Assembly (NCBI GenBank): GCA_018340375.1
Contig: JAFFJZ010000025.1
Span: 883,501-947,500 of the forward strand
Origin: Gonatopus flavifemur
Lineage: Eukaryota; Arthropoda; Insecta; Hymenoptera; Dryinidae
Reading direction: 5' to 3'
DNA: 64,000 bases
Shown here: positions 10,686 through 21,604 of the stretch, in pieces
How the letters are laid out: each line of letters starts with the position of its first letter
How positions within the stretch are numbered: the first letter of the stretch is position 1
The notes under the pieces: model-generated
Seen by the model: the letters and a program-made list of their open reading frames with translations, nothing else
What the model was told of the DNA's origin: nothing
The model's database searches: none
Position numbers and translations under genes: made by a program

Positions 10686-11000
10686 CGTGAATCCAGTCAA
10701 TTTCGCATTTGTCGACAGGTTTATATGGAACGTGGGTTCCAGGGGTTTTCAAGGGTGCTGAATTCGAATCTGGGGTCAAATCCCGAATTTATGATAGCGG
10801 ATCCAAGATGGTGGACGTGACTTCAGTCAACTTTGCATTTGTAGACAGATGTATATGAAACATGCGTCCTAGGGGTTTCGAAGGATGGGGAATTCAAATC
10901 TGACGTCGGAAAACGAATTCAAGATGGCGGATTCAACGTGGCGGACGTGAATAAAGTGATTCTGGCTCTGATGAACAAAATTATATTGTTTCATGTAACA
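10686..11000 (+). repeat. ~130-bp tandem repeat
   Basis: The landmark GTGAAT..AGTCAATTT recurs at 10686, 10817 and 10947, each followed by a GTCC/GTTCTAGGG block and an AAGATGGCGG-like block. The same array occurs at 28436-28750. Confidence 0.75.
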
Positions 11001-11560
11001 CGGGTTCTAGGGATTTTCCAGAGTGTCAAATCAAATTCTAGGCTCCAACATTGGAAGAAAAGAATAATTTCGATCTTTCCGTGTAAGCTTCACTGCATCC
11101 GAAGACTCTTCAAGAGCTGGTTGACGTTATGACAACTGCACACTAGTGAGAATCCAAAAGCGAAGGAAGTAGCTATCGAAAAAAATGAAGCCTGGAAATA
11201 TGCGGATTCATTTCTAAATTACGCCTAATGACCCTTCGTTACGCTTATTACGCTCAAATTACTTTTAGCTTACGCTTTCGTCGCGCTTCCAGGCTTCATC
11301 CCTACCAGGACAGTTGAAATTCTACAGTTCTCCAGGTATATGTTTCTGAATCATTTGGGGATGGTATGAAGGATGGTGGGCAATAAGTTCTAGGCTTTCT
11401 GAACATTCCATTCACAAAGTTCCTCAATTGAGGGAAAAACCGATGAGTGCCTTTCCCCGGATATCTGGATTGTTCAAAATGCGAGCGAAGCGAGCATATG
11501 TGGGCTAAGATCCATTCAAAATGAACGAAGCGAAGCAGTCAGGGGGCGGAGCCCTGCGGT

Positions 11561-12071
11561 TCTCTATTCTCCTGTCTATAATTTTTGTCAGTATTTTCGA
11601 GGCATGTGAAGTTAAACTCATCGTTCTGTAGTTCTCGCATTTGTCTGCTCCTTGTTTCTTTGGAATGGCGACGATTTTATGCTTCTGGAGATCTTTCGGT
11701 ACTTCTCCTTTTTCGTACATATATCTGATCAATTCAAACAGTGCGTCACGAGTTCCCTGACTGGAGGCTTTGCCTGGCGCTTTATTATTTTTCAATTCTT
11801 TCCAAGCCCTGTCAAATTCTGATCTCAAAATTGAATCTCCCAAATCTTCTCCATCGACATCTTCCTCCCTCTCTAAAAATCTTATATTATGGCTCCTTCC
11901 ATACAGATCTTCTGAATGATTAATCCGTTGTTCTATTTTTTTCTCCGTTCTTGTCAATTGTCTGCCTAGAGAATTTCCAATCTTACTGCTTCTAGATTTC
12001 ATTTGTCCAAAGAATATCTTCACAATCCTATATGCCTCATCTCTTTCCCCTAAATGTGATTTTACTCCCAT
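11561..12071 (-). pseudogene. RTE reverse transcriptase N-terminal fragment
   Basis: It contains NNKAPGKASSQGT, YEKGEVPKDLQKHKIVAIPKK and ENYRTMSLTSHASKILTKII, the fingers-region motifs of RTE reverse transcriptases. Compared with copy C at 49.9 kb, residues between NNKAPG and the next helix are missing (IDGISADLVK in the other copy). The open frame continues past 11560 into unrelated DNA. Confidence 0.85.
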
Positions 12072-12235
12072 ATCCTGATATTTTACCTCTAACCATTGTT
12101 TTTTCGCTCCACTTTATTCTCTTATTATTTCATTCCTCAGTGCCTTGTATGTCTGCTGGTCTCGTTCGCCACTCTCGTTATCCATGGTTTCTCAGGCTCT
12201 ACTCCATCGTTTTTTGGAATTTCATCCGTACATTG

Positions 12236-12830
12236 TTATATGTCCTCCTTCATATTTGTCCATCTACTCTTTATCTCCAATTCTTCGTTCAGCATCACTT
12301 TGAATGCCTCCTGTGTTTTTTCTCGTTTGCGATACTTCAAATTCCATCTTTTTTGCGTTTTCCTTCTCTTCTCCAGAGCTCTGAATTTCAGAGAACATTT
12401 CATCAGCAAAATATCGTGATCACTATCTATATCCGCACCTGGATGAGTTTTACAGCTTTCCACTCGGTTCCTGAATCTTTGTTCTACTAAGATGTAATCA
12501 ATTTGGTATCTTGATGTATCTCCTGGCATTCTCCAAGTATAAATTCTTCTTGGATGATTCTTGAATAATGTGTTGAGAATAACCATTTCATGGCTCCCAC
12601 AGAATTCGATTAAACGTTGTCCTCTTTCATTCCTTTTCCTCAACGCAAAATCTCCTATCATGCTGCCCTCTTTTCCTAGCCCTACTACCGCATTCCAATC
12701 ACCGATGATCAATCAATGTTCTTCTCCCTTCACATATCCTATCACTTCTTCTATTTCATCGTACGTTTTTTCGATATCTCCCTCTGAGTACGTAGATATG
12801 AGCATATATACTTGCACTATAACAGTATAG
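12236..12830 (-). pseudogene. RTE endonuclease (APE-type) fragment
   Basis: It shows the C-terminal half of an apurinic-type endonuclease: STYSEGDIEKTYDEIEEV upstream, then MIIGDWNAVVG, the substrate loop NHPRRIYTWRMPGD, RYQIDYILV and the catalytic SDHDILLMKCSL. A stop interrupts the frame just before GDWNAVVG. In LINEs this enzyme nicks the target for target-primed reverse transcription. The domain's N-terminus is missing. The linker to RT (KRRKTQKRWNLKYRKREKTQ) is basic. Confidence 0.85.
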
Positions 12831-12844
12831 GTTTTGTTCTAGCT

Positions 12845-13165
12845 GTAACGATAAAAAATCAAAATTGTCCGACCATATTCCCAAAGTCGAAGTATCGAGA
12901 ACACGTTTCTGATACTCTAGGAGTTGTCAAAATAGCGGGATCATAGGGAAAAATTTAATTGGAAAAAAATCGTTCCTGAACAATCGTATGTTTCCTTATA
13001 GTTCTGCAAAAAACGTGAAGGAGATGTTATTTGCCGGAAATCTTGTTCACACCATTTGACAGAGCGACCTCTAAAGTATAAGATATCGATTCCCCAATCC
13101 TGGTGCATTATTTTTTTCAAATGACACGAGATTGAAATCGAGGTCAAATTTGAGCATATTAAGTT
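12845..13165 (-). repeat. Dispersed repeat, copy B (inverted partner at 9100-9440)
   Basis: Inverted relative of 9100-9440, adjoining the 5' end of RTE copy A. No coding capacity. Confidence 0.7.
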
Positions 13166-13774
13166 GTTAAGGGGTTGAGGGCACTCACGCACCAAAAGAA
13201 GCGAGTCAAATTCTGCACCAACTCCTCCTGGATGGTTGGGGGTCCTTGAATAGGGAAATATCTTATGTGTGAATCAATAAAAATACACAACAATGAGAAC
13301 ATCAAAAGTTCGCACAAGTTCTTCGGGAAAAATAAAAAATTCACCGAAAATTTGCGACTTCTTCGCCATAATTTTCATATCCAGTAGAGTCGAATCACAG
13401 GAATGCTCAGTACACACGGAAGCCAATGCTATGGAACAAAATCCCTCCCCGTCTGATAGAAATCGGTTGAGAACTTTTTGAGATATTTTTCCTGCAAATT
13501 TCAAAAATGCCGCTTTGAGAAGAATCAATTCAACATTCCAATTACCCAGAAGCCATGTTCACGTTTCATCTGGTCCCGTGGTAGGAATATAATGTACGCT
13601 CGCGAAAGGGAGTTTCATTTTGAACTACAAAATGTCCGAATATCCTCTTGATGTATATTTGCATTGAATTTTCATCACGCTTCGTAGCATTGATGACATT
13701 TTATTTTTATCAGGATGATATGTAATACACATGTATACACATACACCCACACACATTTATACACGTGTACAACC
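13166..13774. other. Intron; CA-rich patch, no gene
   Basis: Holds a short CA-rich stretch (13727-13770) and, near 13195, one of four copies of a ~40-bp GAAGCGAGTCAAA motif found in this window. No other feature. Confidence 0.5.
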
Positions 13775-13903
13775 CCACCTAGTAGAGATCACTCTAGTCA
13801 TTCTCTGGGCGATGACAAGGCCTCACGAGGCCTTGTCAGTCCCTCAGAAGGGCCTGGCTTTGCAAGGCCTAGAGAATTACTAGAGTGATTTCTGCTAAGG
13901 GTG
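13775..13903. mobile_element. MITE, CCTAGTAGA family, copy 1
   Basis: The ends CACCTAGTAGAGATCAC and inverted CACCCTTAGCAGAAATCAC are TIRs; the centre is made of AAGGCCTCACGAGGCCTT-like palindromes. Relatives lie at 39030-39158 and 21528-21604. Confidence 0.7.
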
Positions 13904-14120
13904 TTAGGCATATAAATTTCTTCCATAAGTAGCCACTCGTCTCTTCTATAAGAAGTTCCACTCGTCGCCCATACAAAAAGACCTGCTGAGCGCTCCGAAA
14001 CGCATCTTAGCATATACTAATCTGAACCGTTCCTACAATGACTTCTGTTCTATGTAATTCGTTTTTTATTTGGATTTTCACATATATTAGTACCAGATTT
14101 TTCTCTTTTCCATTATTACA

Positions 14121-15479
14121 ATGGATCACATTTGCTCAATCCGCAGAAAATCTGTGAAAACGGATGTCATTGAGTGTACACCGTGCATAAAATATTTCCA
14201 TCCTGGTTGTGTGAAACTACATAAAACGTATAACCACAACAACGAGCTTGTACTTTGCAAAGGTCCCTTCGAATCTTTCAAATAATCTGGAGATATCCCT
14301 CCCTCATCAATGGAAGTTGATTGTCCGTCAACTTCGATGGTTGATCGCAACACCAGTGGTGGTACTACTCCTAATACAACCTTTACTATAGATGATATTA
14401 TGAGAATTATTCAAATATCCTCAGATAAACTCGATAATTTCATTGAACGGCAAGAACGCAATGATACTGAGGTTCATGCTCGACTTCAACAACTGTCTTC
14501 CATCGAAAACAATGTCTCCTCTTTATCCGGCAAATTTGAGGGACTTGAACAGGCTGTTATGACAGTCAATCAGGATGTGAAATCGCTCAACAAAGACTAC
14601 CAGGAATTAGAAACCTCACTGGAACAGAATTCCTCTTGTATCAAAATGACTGACGCCAGCCTCATTTCGCTTAGCCAGCGTGTTATAACCATTGGAGATA
14701 ACTCTCAATCTCACTCAGCACACATCTCTGAATTGGAACAACAAAATACCAAGTTGCAGGAAGAACTTCGAGCGCTCCGCTCTCAACCAAATAGGAACCT
14801 TCTCACTCTTTCAGGATTACCTGAACTTCCTGATGAATTCATTCCAAGCCGTATCATGGATGTCATGGCTCATCTTAATGTTCAGATCACCCAATCTAAC
14901 ATTGTGAGAGCATTCCGTCTTCGTTCCACCAAAACTACATCGCGTCCACGTACCATCCTTATGGAGCTTGATTCTCCTTCTCTCCGAACGGAAATACTTG
15001 AGGCCAAGCGTTCTACAGGATTAGTCGACGCGTCTGATATTATTCCCTCTCTACCTAAGTCTAGGCTTCATCTTAATGAATATCTGCCGTCTGATATAGC
15101 CTCTCTTCTCGCAGAAACTGAGAAAGTTGCAAAGTCTAAAGGATGTCTCCATATTTGGTCGAGGAATGCAGGGGGCATAATCTCGAATAGGAAATCTTCA
15201 AACGGATTTCAGCGCCGCCATACGGTAGTACAGTGAACTATTTTATATGTATACATCAATACTAATTCGAAAATCGGTGTGATTTGTTCATTGTTTGTGT
15301 TGGTTGTATCTATGGCGAATAATTCACTGTACCACCGTACGGCAGCGCTGAAATCCGTTTGAGAATGTTGCATTTGAGATTAGGCCCCCTGGAGGAATGG
15401 ACGTATTCCAGTGAAAAAAGATGATACCTTGAATGTTATTGTCATCTCATCTAACAGGGACTTCGATCAACTTAGGTGA
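14121..15479 (+). pseudogene. LINE ORF1: PHD finger, coiled coil, baculovirus-FP-like domain
   Basis: From ATG 14121, a PHD-like zinc finger (TDVIECTPCIKYFHPGC; some ligands lost) is followed by an in-frame TAA at 14283 and then an open frame from ATG 14310. Next come a heptad-rich coiled coil (roughly codons 90-220), an RRM-like section (NLLTLSGLPELPDEF; RPRTILMELDS), and a C-terminal FP-like domain (LNEYLPSDIASLLAETEK; KGCLHIWSRN). A 223-bp MITE (15169-15391) splits the last domain. Ignoring the MITE and one 8-bp duplicate, the frame continues through GRIPVKKDDT to TGA at 15477. ORF1 proteins of this type bind RNA and trimerise. Confidence 0.85.
15169..15391. mobile_element. hAT-type MITE inside LINE ORF1
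   Basis: TIRs start CAGGGGGCATAATCTC and inverted CAGGGGGCCTAATCTC and continue through an ACGGATTTCAGCG block. The perfect 8-bp duplication GAGGAATG stands at 15161-15168 and 15392-15399. Insert plus duplicate is 231 bp, a multiple of three. Confidence 0.9.
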
Positions 15480-15489
15480 CTCCCGATTC

Positions 15490-18315
15490 GACCCTGGAAC
15501 TCTCACTCTAATCAAGTTTTCCGTTCATTAAAAGTGTGTCATGTTAATGCACAATCACTTATGGCTCATTTTGATGAATTCTCTGATTTTTTCTGCACTC
15601 AGAATCCGAATAAGTACGATGTTATTGCGGTATCTGAGACCTGGTTTAGGAGTGACATGGATGACTCATTCTGCTCATTGGATGGATATGTGGTCTTTCG
15701 TTGCGATGGGGTGGGTCGTATTGGCGGGGGGGGTCTGTCTCTATATTGAACAGAATCTCCAAAACAAAATTATACAGAAATCTGCGTACGATGCCACTTG
15801 TGCACAACCCAGATATCTATTCGTCCAGGTTTCCAGCACGTGTATGCGCAAAGTACTCATTGGTGTAGCTAACAGACCTCCGAAAATAGGATTTGCTAAT
15901 TTGGAAACGGTGATCTCTACACTGAGTACTGACTATCACGACAAAATCATCATGGGTGACTTGAACACCGACTTGTGCCGTTCATCTCCTGATAGTACTT
16001 ATCTCCGTAAAATATTCTCCAGTCTGAATCTGGCCATTGTCCCCTACCGCCCCACTCATCACACGTCCATCCCTTCTACCCTGCTTGACTTATGTGTAGT
16101 GGACGATCTCTCCAAAGTGATTGACCATGAACAAAAGGAGATGCCTTTTCTATCTCGGCATGACATGATCTCCATTGAATACTCTTTCAATCTACCCATG
16201 GGTGCAGCAGATCGTCTCTGTGCGTGATTACTTGCGTATCAATGGGCAAGATATTGATATACCATCGATTTTGCTGAACATCGGGAACTCGGGTATCACA
16301 AATATTGATGAGTGTGTTGGGATTTTCCATGATTATCTCACTGATCTATACAATAGTGAAGTACCGATCAGAAGGTTCACTCCCAGACGTCCTCCTTCTC
16401 CCTGGATAACTCAGGAGATTCGTAATCTCATCCGTGAACGTACCACTGCGAGGAGGACATATCTCCGCACAAGAAATCCTGAATGTCATCTACTCTTCAC
16501 ACGACTAAGGAACAACGTTGTTACTTCTCTCAGGGATGCGAAGCATCAATATTATAACGACAGATTGATGGGCACTCCCGACACACACGCACACTTTGGA
16601 GAGAACTTCGTACCCTGAGAATGATTGAATCTAATAGTAATCATCCGCCCGCGGATAATCTTTGTGTGAACGAGCTTAGTTTACACTTCTCTGCTGGGTT
16701 TCATCCGGCCTGTCCTCCACCGCCCATTCTCGACCAAAGTCTCGGCTACAGTGATAACCTTTTCTCTTTCCCTCACTTGACTCCTCATGATCTGCTACTT
16801 TTCTATCATTTTTCTAACTCAAATACTGTTCCTCCAGATGGGCTTCCTGGTCGATTCCTTAACCTGATCGCTCCGTCCATTTTTCCACTCCTACTGACCT
16901 TATTCGACTCCTCTCTCATGCTATCTCTCTTTCCTATGGAGTGGAAACGTTCCTCCATTACACCTATACCTAAAACAAGATCTCCACAAACTCCACGTGA
17001 TTTCCGCCCCATCTCCATTCTCTGTGAGTCATCTGAAATACTTGACAAGATCGTCCATCACTCCTTTGGATGTGATTTTTCGACCAAAAATTCTCTACTT
17101 GACCAATATCAGTGTGGATCCATCGAACACCGCGCCACTCAAACTGCTCTCTCAAAATTGACTGATGATGTTCGTGAAGCGATTGATAAGCGCATGATCA
17201 CTCTTTTGGTGGGGTTTGATTTTTCAAGAGCTTTTGATACCGTTAACCACTCTTTGCTTATACAAAAACTCGCTCCTTTCAATATATCCACCCTCGTGCT
17301 GAAGTGGTTTTGGTCCTATCTATCTGGTCGCACGCAAGCAGTCAGAAGCTCTAAAGGTTGCTCCGAATGGACTCCAGTTACCTCAGGTGTTCCCCAAGGC
17401 TCTCGCCTTGTTACCGACATAAATTCGATTATTCATCATTGTAAACTCTTCAAATTCGCTGATGACTTTTATATTTATCTGCATACTTCACCTTTTCTCA
17501 TAGACGAATGTATCTCGAAATTGAATGACGATATACAGAGAATTGCGAGTTGGTGCTCCACCAACTACCTAATCCTGAACCCCTTAAAAACCAATTGCAT
17601 GATCCTTGGTTCTCCACGTTACGTCAACGATATTTCTCTTCGCTCCTCACCGGACATCAGACTTCAGGGCACCCCTATAAATTCTGTCTCTTCGCTTAAA
17701 TCGCTTGGGATTATTCTGACACCTTCTCTTAATTTGGATGAGCAAGTAACTTCTGTCTGCAGGAAAGTCTCGTGCGCAGTCTACCAATTGCGACTTAATG
17801 GCAACGCACTCTATATCCAGATGAGAACTCAACTGATTCAAACGCTAGTTATACCCTATTTTAATTAAAGTTGCTCAGTTTTCACTGATCTCTCCGATGG
17901 AGACAGTATACGCCTGCAGCGTGAATTGAATGCCTGCGTGCGGTTTATTTTCAATCTCAGGAAAGATGTCCACATCTCTCCTTTCTTCACGCGCCTCGGC
18001 TGGCTCAAACTTTCTGAACGACGGAAATTTTCCCTGGGGTCGTACTTGCATCAACTATTTGCTTTCAAGGATCCTCCTTTTCTTTACGATCGTTCTAATT
18101 TTGGTACCTCTGATGCGATTCGTTGCACTAGATCGAATAGGGGGCTCCTTAAAATACCACTGCATCGTACTACCACATATCAGAAATCTTTTTTGATAAC
18201 AGGTAGTAAACTCTGGAACACGATCCCAGATAACAACAAGTGTAGCTCTTCCTCTAACGTCTTCAAAAAGAGGTATTATGACTTCTTGCTCACCTCCACC
18301 CTTCCTCACTCATAG
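15490..18315 (+). pseudogene. LINE ORF2: endonuclease and reverse transcriptase, broken
   Basis: Endonuclease motifs: CHVNAQSL, VIAVSETWF, IIMGDLNTDL, TLLDLCVVDD and LSRHDMISIEY. A frameshift lies in the G-run near 15727-15734, another near 16200, and a stop at 16618. RT motifs: KRSSITPIPK, PRDFRPISIL, VGFDFSRAFDTVNHSLL (first catalytic Asp), VTSGVPQGS and FKFADDF. Between VPQGS and VTDINSI about ten residues are missing without a frame change. The C-terminus (17926-18315) shows NACVRFIFNLRKDVHISPF and LGWL, usual in CR1/jockey-like enzymes; a TAA at 17866 separates it. The usual role is target nicking and reverse transcription. Confidence 0.85.
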
Positions 18316-18367
18316 ACATATACTCCTCCTCAAGTAGGTTCATCGTGGTTCATCTCACGCTTTTCTT

Positions 18368-18497
18368 GCCTTCATCTTCATTCTGCGCATTTATAACCAT
18401 TGTATCTCTATCTTATTTCTGTATTTTCATTTGCCTTCATCTTCATTCTGCGCATTTATAACTATTGTATCTCTATCTTATATCTGTATTTTCATTT
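18368..18497 (+). repeat. 65-bp tandem duplication in LINE 3' UTR
   Basis: The block from GCCTTCATCTTCATTCTGCG to GTATTTTCATTT occurs twice in a row (18368 and 18433) with few differences. Confidence 0.85.
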
Positions 18498-18732
18498 CTC
18501 ACACCTTTGTAATCTCATCCTCACTCTCATTCCCATTTCATCTTTATTTTTAAGTTCATTCATTGTGCCTTTTTTTGCTTTTCGGGCTGTGGGTTTGATG
18601 CTGTATATATATAAGTATTTTCGTATATAATATCTTTGTTATTGTTTATACTCCTTTCTCAATTGTTCCACAGGATCTCATCCTAGAACCTGAATAAACA
18701 TATCTATCTATCTATCTATCTAACTATTTATC

Positions 18733-19249
18733 TATCTTCAAAGGAACGTCGAAAAAGAATAGAAGAGTAGGACCTCAAATTTCAATTCCGGGGTTCCACC
18801 ATCGTATTTTACGGAGGATTTACTATATTTTCTAGCATAAGAAATATCGATTCCTTTTACCTGCTCACTATATCTCCCTCCTTGAGATGGGACTCAAGAC
18901 TGATCGAACCCGTGACGCACAGAAAGTGTATACAAAACGTTTTTATACGAATGCGATTCCAATTGAGTTCCTAAGATGCTCACAAATCATAGGAATTGAA
19001 GGGCGCTCAGACTTTTCATGGACGCTCATTGCAATTTGTGCCAGAAGAAGTCAAATGGCACGAATCATGTTCGGGCATTTTTCTTAATAATATTCGTCAG
19101 AATTTTGACCAACATTTTTCTCATACTTGCTGGAATTGATTCTCTCCTCAAAGATGGAATGTGAATAGTTAGAACCTAGATCTATGTGATTTCAGGCAAA
19201 AACCCGAATAATCCCGGGTGGAAACCCGAGAGCCCCGAAGCAGTAACCA
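18733..19249. other. Intron, no gene recognised
   Basis: A 66-codon open frame (18887-19087) has no recognisable motif. Around 19213 a short CCCGGGTGGAAACCCG palindrome precedes the next repeat. Confidence 0.4.
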
Positions 19250-20115
19250 TCACAGTAAAAAATGAATCTTAATTCCATGATCGACTGGTTTTCAGATGAG
19301 GCTTAAAATCAGCAATGTTACGATTTCAGCCGTAATATGGGAAGGGAAAGAGTTATCGCCGTATTGAATTGAATTGAATCAGACAATATCCTGGTTATCA
19401 GCAATGCATATCTTATAGTCAGTCGGACAGAGTTTGATGGATAATTCAGTCAGAAATATCTGAAAATAAGATCATAATTCTTTCATTTCCAGTATCACAA
19501 TTGGTCATACATACACATACATAAATATGTACATATAATTGATTACAGTTACAATTCAATGAAATTATTCCAGTTTCTTAATTCATTATTCAAGGTGCCT
19601 AACGAATTCAGTAACATCTTGTAATACCAACTCGGTGAAAGCTTGTCATTGGATTGTCCGCACTGTTAATGGATAATTAATTCTGACATTTTCACTTCAA
19701 CATTACAACACAAATTGGAATTGATTAAAACTTCCGGGGGATTCACATTCGCACTAATTCTCAGTTCCCGTAAAACGTTTCACAAATTCATCTTTGACTT
19801 CACACTACACATGATATCAAATTATATTATTATGAAATGATTCATCACGTCCGTCGATCGAAACGGTACCATGGCGAAGTGGTTAAACGCAAAGGACTAG
19901 GACAGGTCATTACACCAACAACGTGGGTTCGAATCTCCCGATGAGAGTTGAAGATGTTCAATCTTCAAAAACTATGATCACGAGATAATGGAACAGTCAA
20001 CAAATGGAGTGAATAAATTCACACAACATGGAATTTTTTTTTGTATTTTCCGCATAAACACAAACATATTTCTCATCGTCGATAGGTAACGCCATGTTGA
20101 GTTGAAAACGAAACC
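19250..20115 (+). repeat. ~870-bp repeat, left copy, containing a tRNA-like segment
   Basis: Its inverse is found at 29699-30585 with few mismatches along the whole length, bounded outside by CACAGTAA and inside by AAAACCAA-like sequence. The two arms face each other across 9.6 kb. No ORF. It could be two copies of one tRNA-headed repeat in opposite orientation or TIRs of a very large element; independent repeats between the arms favour the former. Confidence 0.75.
19864..19946 (+). repeat. tRNA-like SINE head (A and B boxes)
   Basis: TGGCGAAGTGGTTAAACGC resembles a type II tRNA A box and GTGGGTTCGAATCTCCC is a good B box. The anticodon arm does not pair well and the acceptor ends do not match, so it reads as a tRNA-derived repeat with a pol III promoter, not a working tRNA. 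Confidence 0.6.
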
Positions 20116-20470
20116 AAAAAGAATGGACGAACCCATTCATCAGGAACAATGCGCTTTGAGTTTCAGTTCAAAATCAGTTTTGATTTCAGTTGAATAGAGA
20201 TTAATGTGAGCTGTATTCTTGTTTGAGTTTGAGGAGGTCTTCCAGTGACTGACTTTAAGTCAACCAAGTCTTCTTTTGGTTGCGTCTTGGATTCAGCTGA
20301 TATTCTAACTGAAATCAAGTGTTTCTGTACCGTGATTCATCTGGGAATTCTTAGCTGAGAATACACCCTGAGAAGAACAGAGTAGTGGACACAACTGCGA
20401 ACGTGAGTTGTATTCGATTGAATGCAACACTCCCTTGACTTCATTGGATTTCCAGTGGCCTCAACTACAC
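20116..20470. other. Intron, no gene recognised
   Basis: Sequence with repeated TTTCAGTT / GATTTCAGTTGAAT-like words but no clear period or ORF. Confidence 0.35.
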
Positions 20471-20834
20471 TGAGAGAAATCGCTGAGTTGCGTGAGCAAA
20501 AATACTTTAGTTGATCATCTTTCAGTTTGTTTGAATGAATCTTTATTCGATACAAATGGAAATTTGTTTGAGCTAGCAAACACAATAATTTGACGTATAT
20601 TCATTTCGAATGGAACAGTTCAGTTAATGGTAGTATAAGTAATTCATTTGAGACAACTAACAAGTTATGCGCGTTGAATGAATTGTTTCAGTTCAAAAAT
20701 GTTCATTCACCGCGACTTCAAATATTGATTCAAATGAGTCCTTTAGCAAATAGAATCTGATTACGCATGCACTGACTAGCATTCCATCATTCCCGGGAAA
20801 AATGAATTCCCGGGAGATTTCATGAAAGTACCAA

Positions 20835-21253
20835 CTCGAGAAAAAATAATTCATATATGGTCGTATCTGAGCGTATATGAATCATATACGAATCATATAT
20901 GAACATATATGAAATACATATGAACATATATGAACATATATGAGATCATATATGAGCATATATGGATTTTGGCCATATATGATCATGTATGAATGAGACT
21001 GTATATGGCCATATGTGATCATATTCAATCATACATTATCATATACATCCATATATGGACAAAAAAATGTCACAATTTTACATGGAATGTGATGGAAAAC
21101 CAAAGGAGAGAGAAGTGAGACCTATGCTGATAGATTCTCCATTTTCATATATGACCATATATGAACATATATGGCCAAAATCTACATATGCTCATATATG
21201 AATGCATATATGAATCCATATATGGGTCCATATATGGAATTTTTTTCCCCGGG
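20835..21253 (+). mobile_element. CATATATG-rich palindromic element, copy 1
   Basis: Dense CATATATG/TATATGAA octamers on both sides of a unique core (containing GACAAAAAAATGTCACAATT and GAGAGAAGTGAGA), ending in TTTTTTTCCCCGGG; the left end is degenerate (CTCGAGAAAAAATAATTC). The element has no ORF of interest. Other copies: 25960-26312 and 33116-33586. Confidence 0.8.
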
Positions 21254-21527
21254 TTCCTAATTGTTTCACCGGCATATTCTCCCTGCCCACTTTCAAACGA
21301 CACACCTGCAATCGCATGGAACGGCGATACGGAATTTTGGATTTTATTTTTTGAATAATAGATTACTCCATAGCAAGAGTCTTAAATTCCATCCATTCAT
21401 CGGTTTTGTGATCGTTTCGTCTGGAGAATATTCGTACAAAATTTCTCTTATGCAGTGAAATCGTGTTGAAATATGGAGCGAGTGGAAATGCAAGGAGTTT
21501 CCAGAATCTCTCCTGACTAAAATATCC

Positions 21528-21604
21528 TCAGTAGGAATCACTCAAGACCTAGCAAGGCCTTATGATTACCCTGAAAACAACTGGGATCATTCCTGATAAG
21601 GTTG
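21528..21604. mobile_element. Short CCTAGTAGA-family MITE
   Basis: Ends CAGTAGGAATCACTC and, inverted, CTAGGAATCTC; the centre has the AAGGCC box of this family. Shorter and more decayed than the other two copies. Confidence 0.45.

Larger units (their letters stand above)
9600..11560 (+). mobile_element. Tandem-repeat foldback with GC-rich 3' hairpin (Helentron/HINE-like candidate), copy 1
   Basis: Parts in order: an inverted pair (9600-9842 and 10434-10690) enclosing ~142-bp tandem units, then ~130-bp tandem units (10686-11000), a non-repetitive stretch, and an end with GGGGGCGGAGCCCT, which can fold into a GC hairpin. From about 10,690 on, the same order recurs as a direct copy at 28346-29698 with the same 3' end, which defines that border. 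Internal tandem arrays plus a 3' hairpin are features of Helitron-like non-autonomous elements, but no Rep/helicase is present and the 5' border is uncertain. Confidence 0.5.
11561..12842 (-). mobile_element. RTE-type LINE copy A, truncated
   Basis: The minus strand reads from the endonuclease domain (about 12830 down) to the first RT motifs, stopping abruptly at 11560 where the 3' hairpin of the adjacent element starts. The catalytic RT palm and 3' tail are missing, so the neighbouring element is either inserted here or marks a deletion joint. Two further copies of this family (41-49 kb and 49-54 kb) confirm the order. Confidence 0.85.
13910..18732 (+). mobile_element. Near full-length LINE (CR1 superfamily, Kiri/L2-like candidate)
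   Basis: A two-ORF non-LTR retrotransposon: 5' leader, ORF1 (14121-15479), ORF2 (about 15490-18315), a 3' UTR with AATAAA and a terminal (TATC)n run (18697-18732), the microsatellite end seen in CR1/L2-group LINEs rather than poly(A). It carries one premature stop and a MITE in ORF1, and several frameshifts plus a small palm deletion in ORF2, so it is inactive. The exact 5' end and clade are uncertain. Confidence 0.85.

Noticed and set aside
12032..12490. 152-codon plus-strand frame
   Set aside because: Antisense shadow of the RTE endonuclease.
19864..19946. Functional tRNA gene
   Set aside because: Anticodon and acceptor stems do not pair; it is embedded in a duplicated repeat.
20835..21253. 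Replication origin or TATA-rich promoter cluster
   Set aside because: The same sequence with defined CCCGGG ends recurs at two other sites, so it is an interspersed element.
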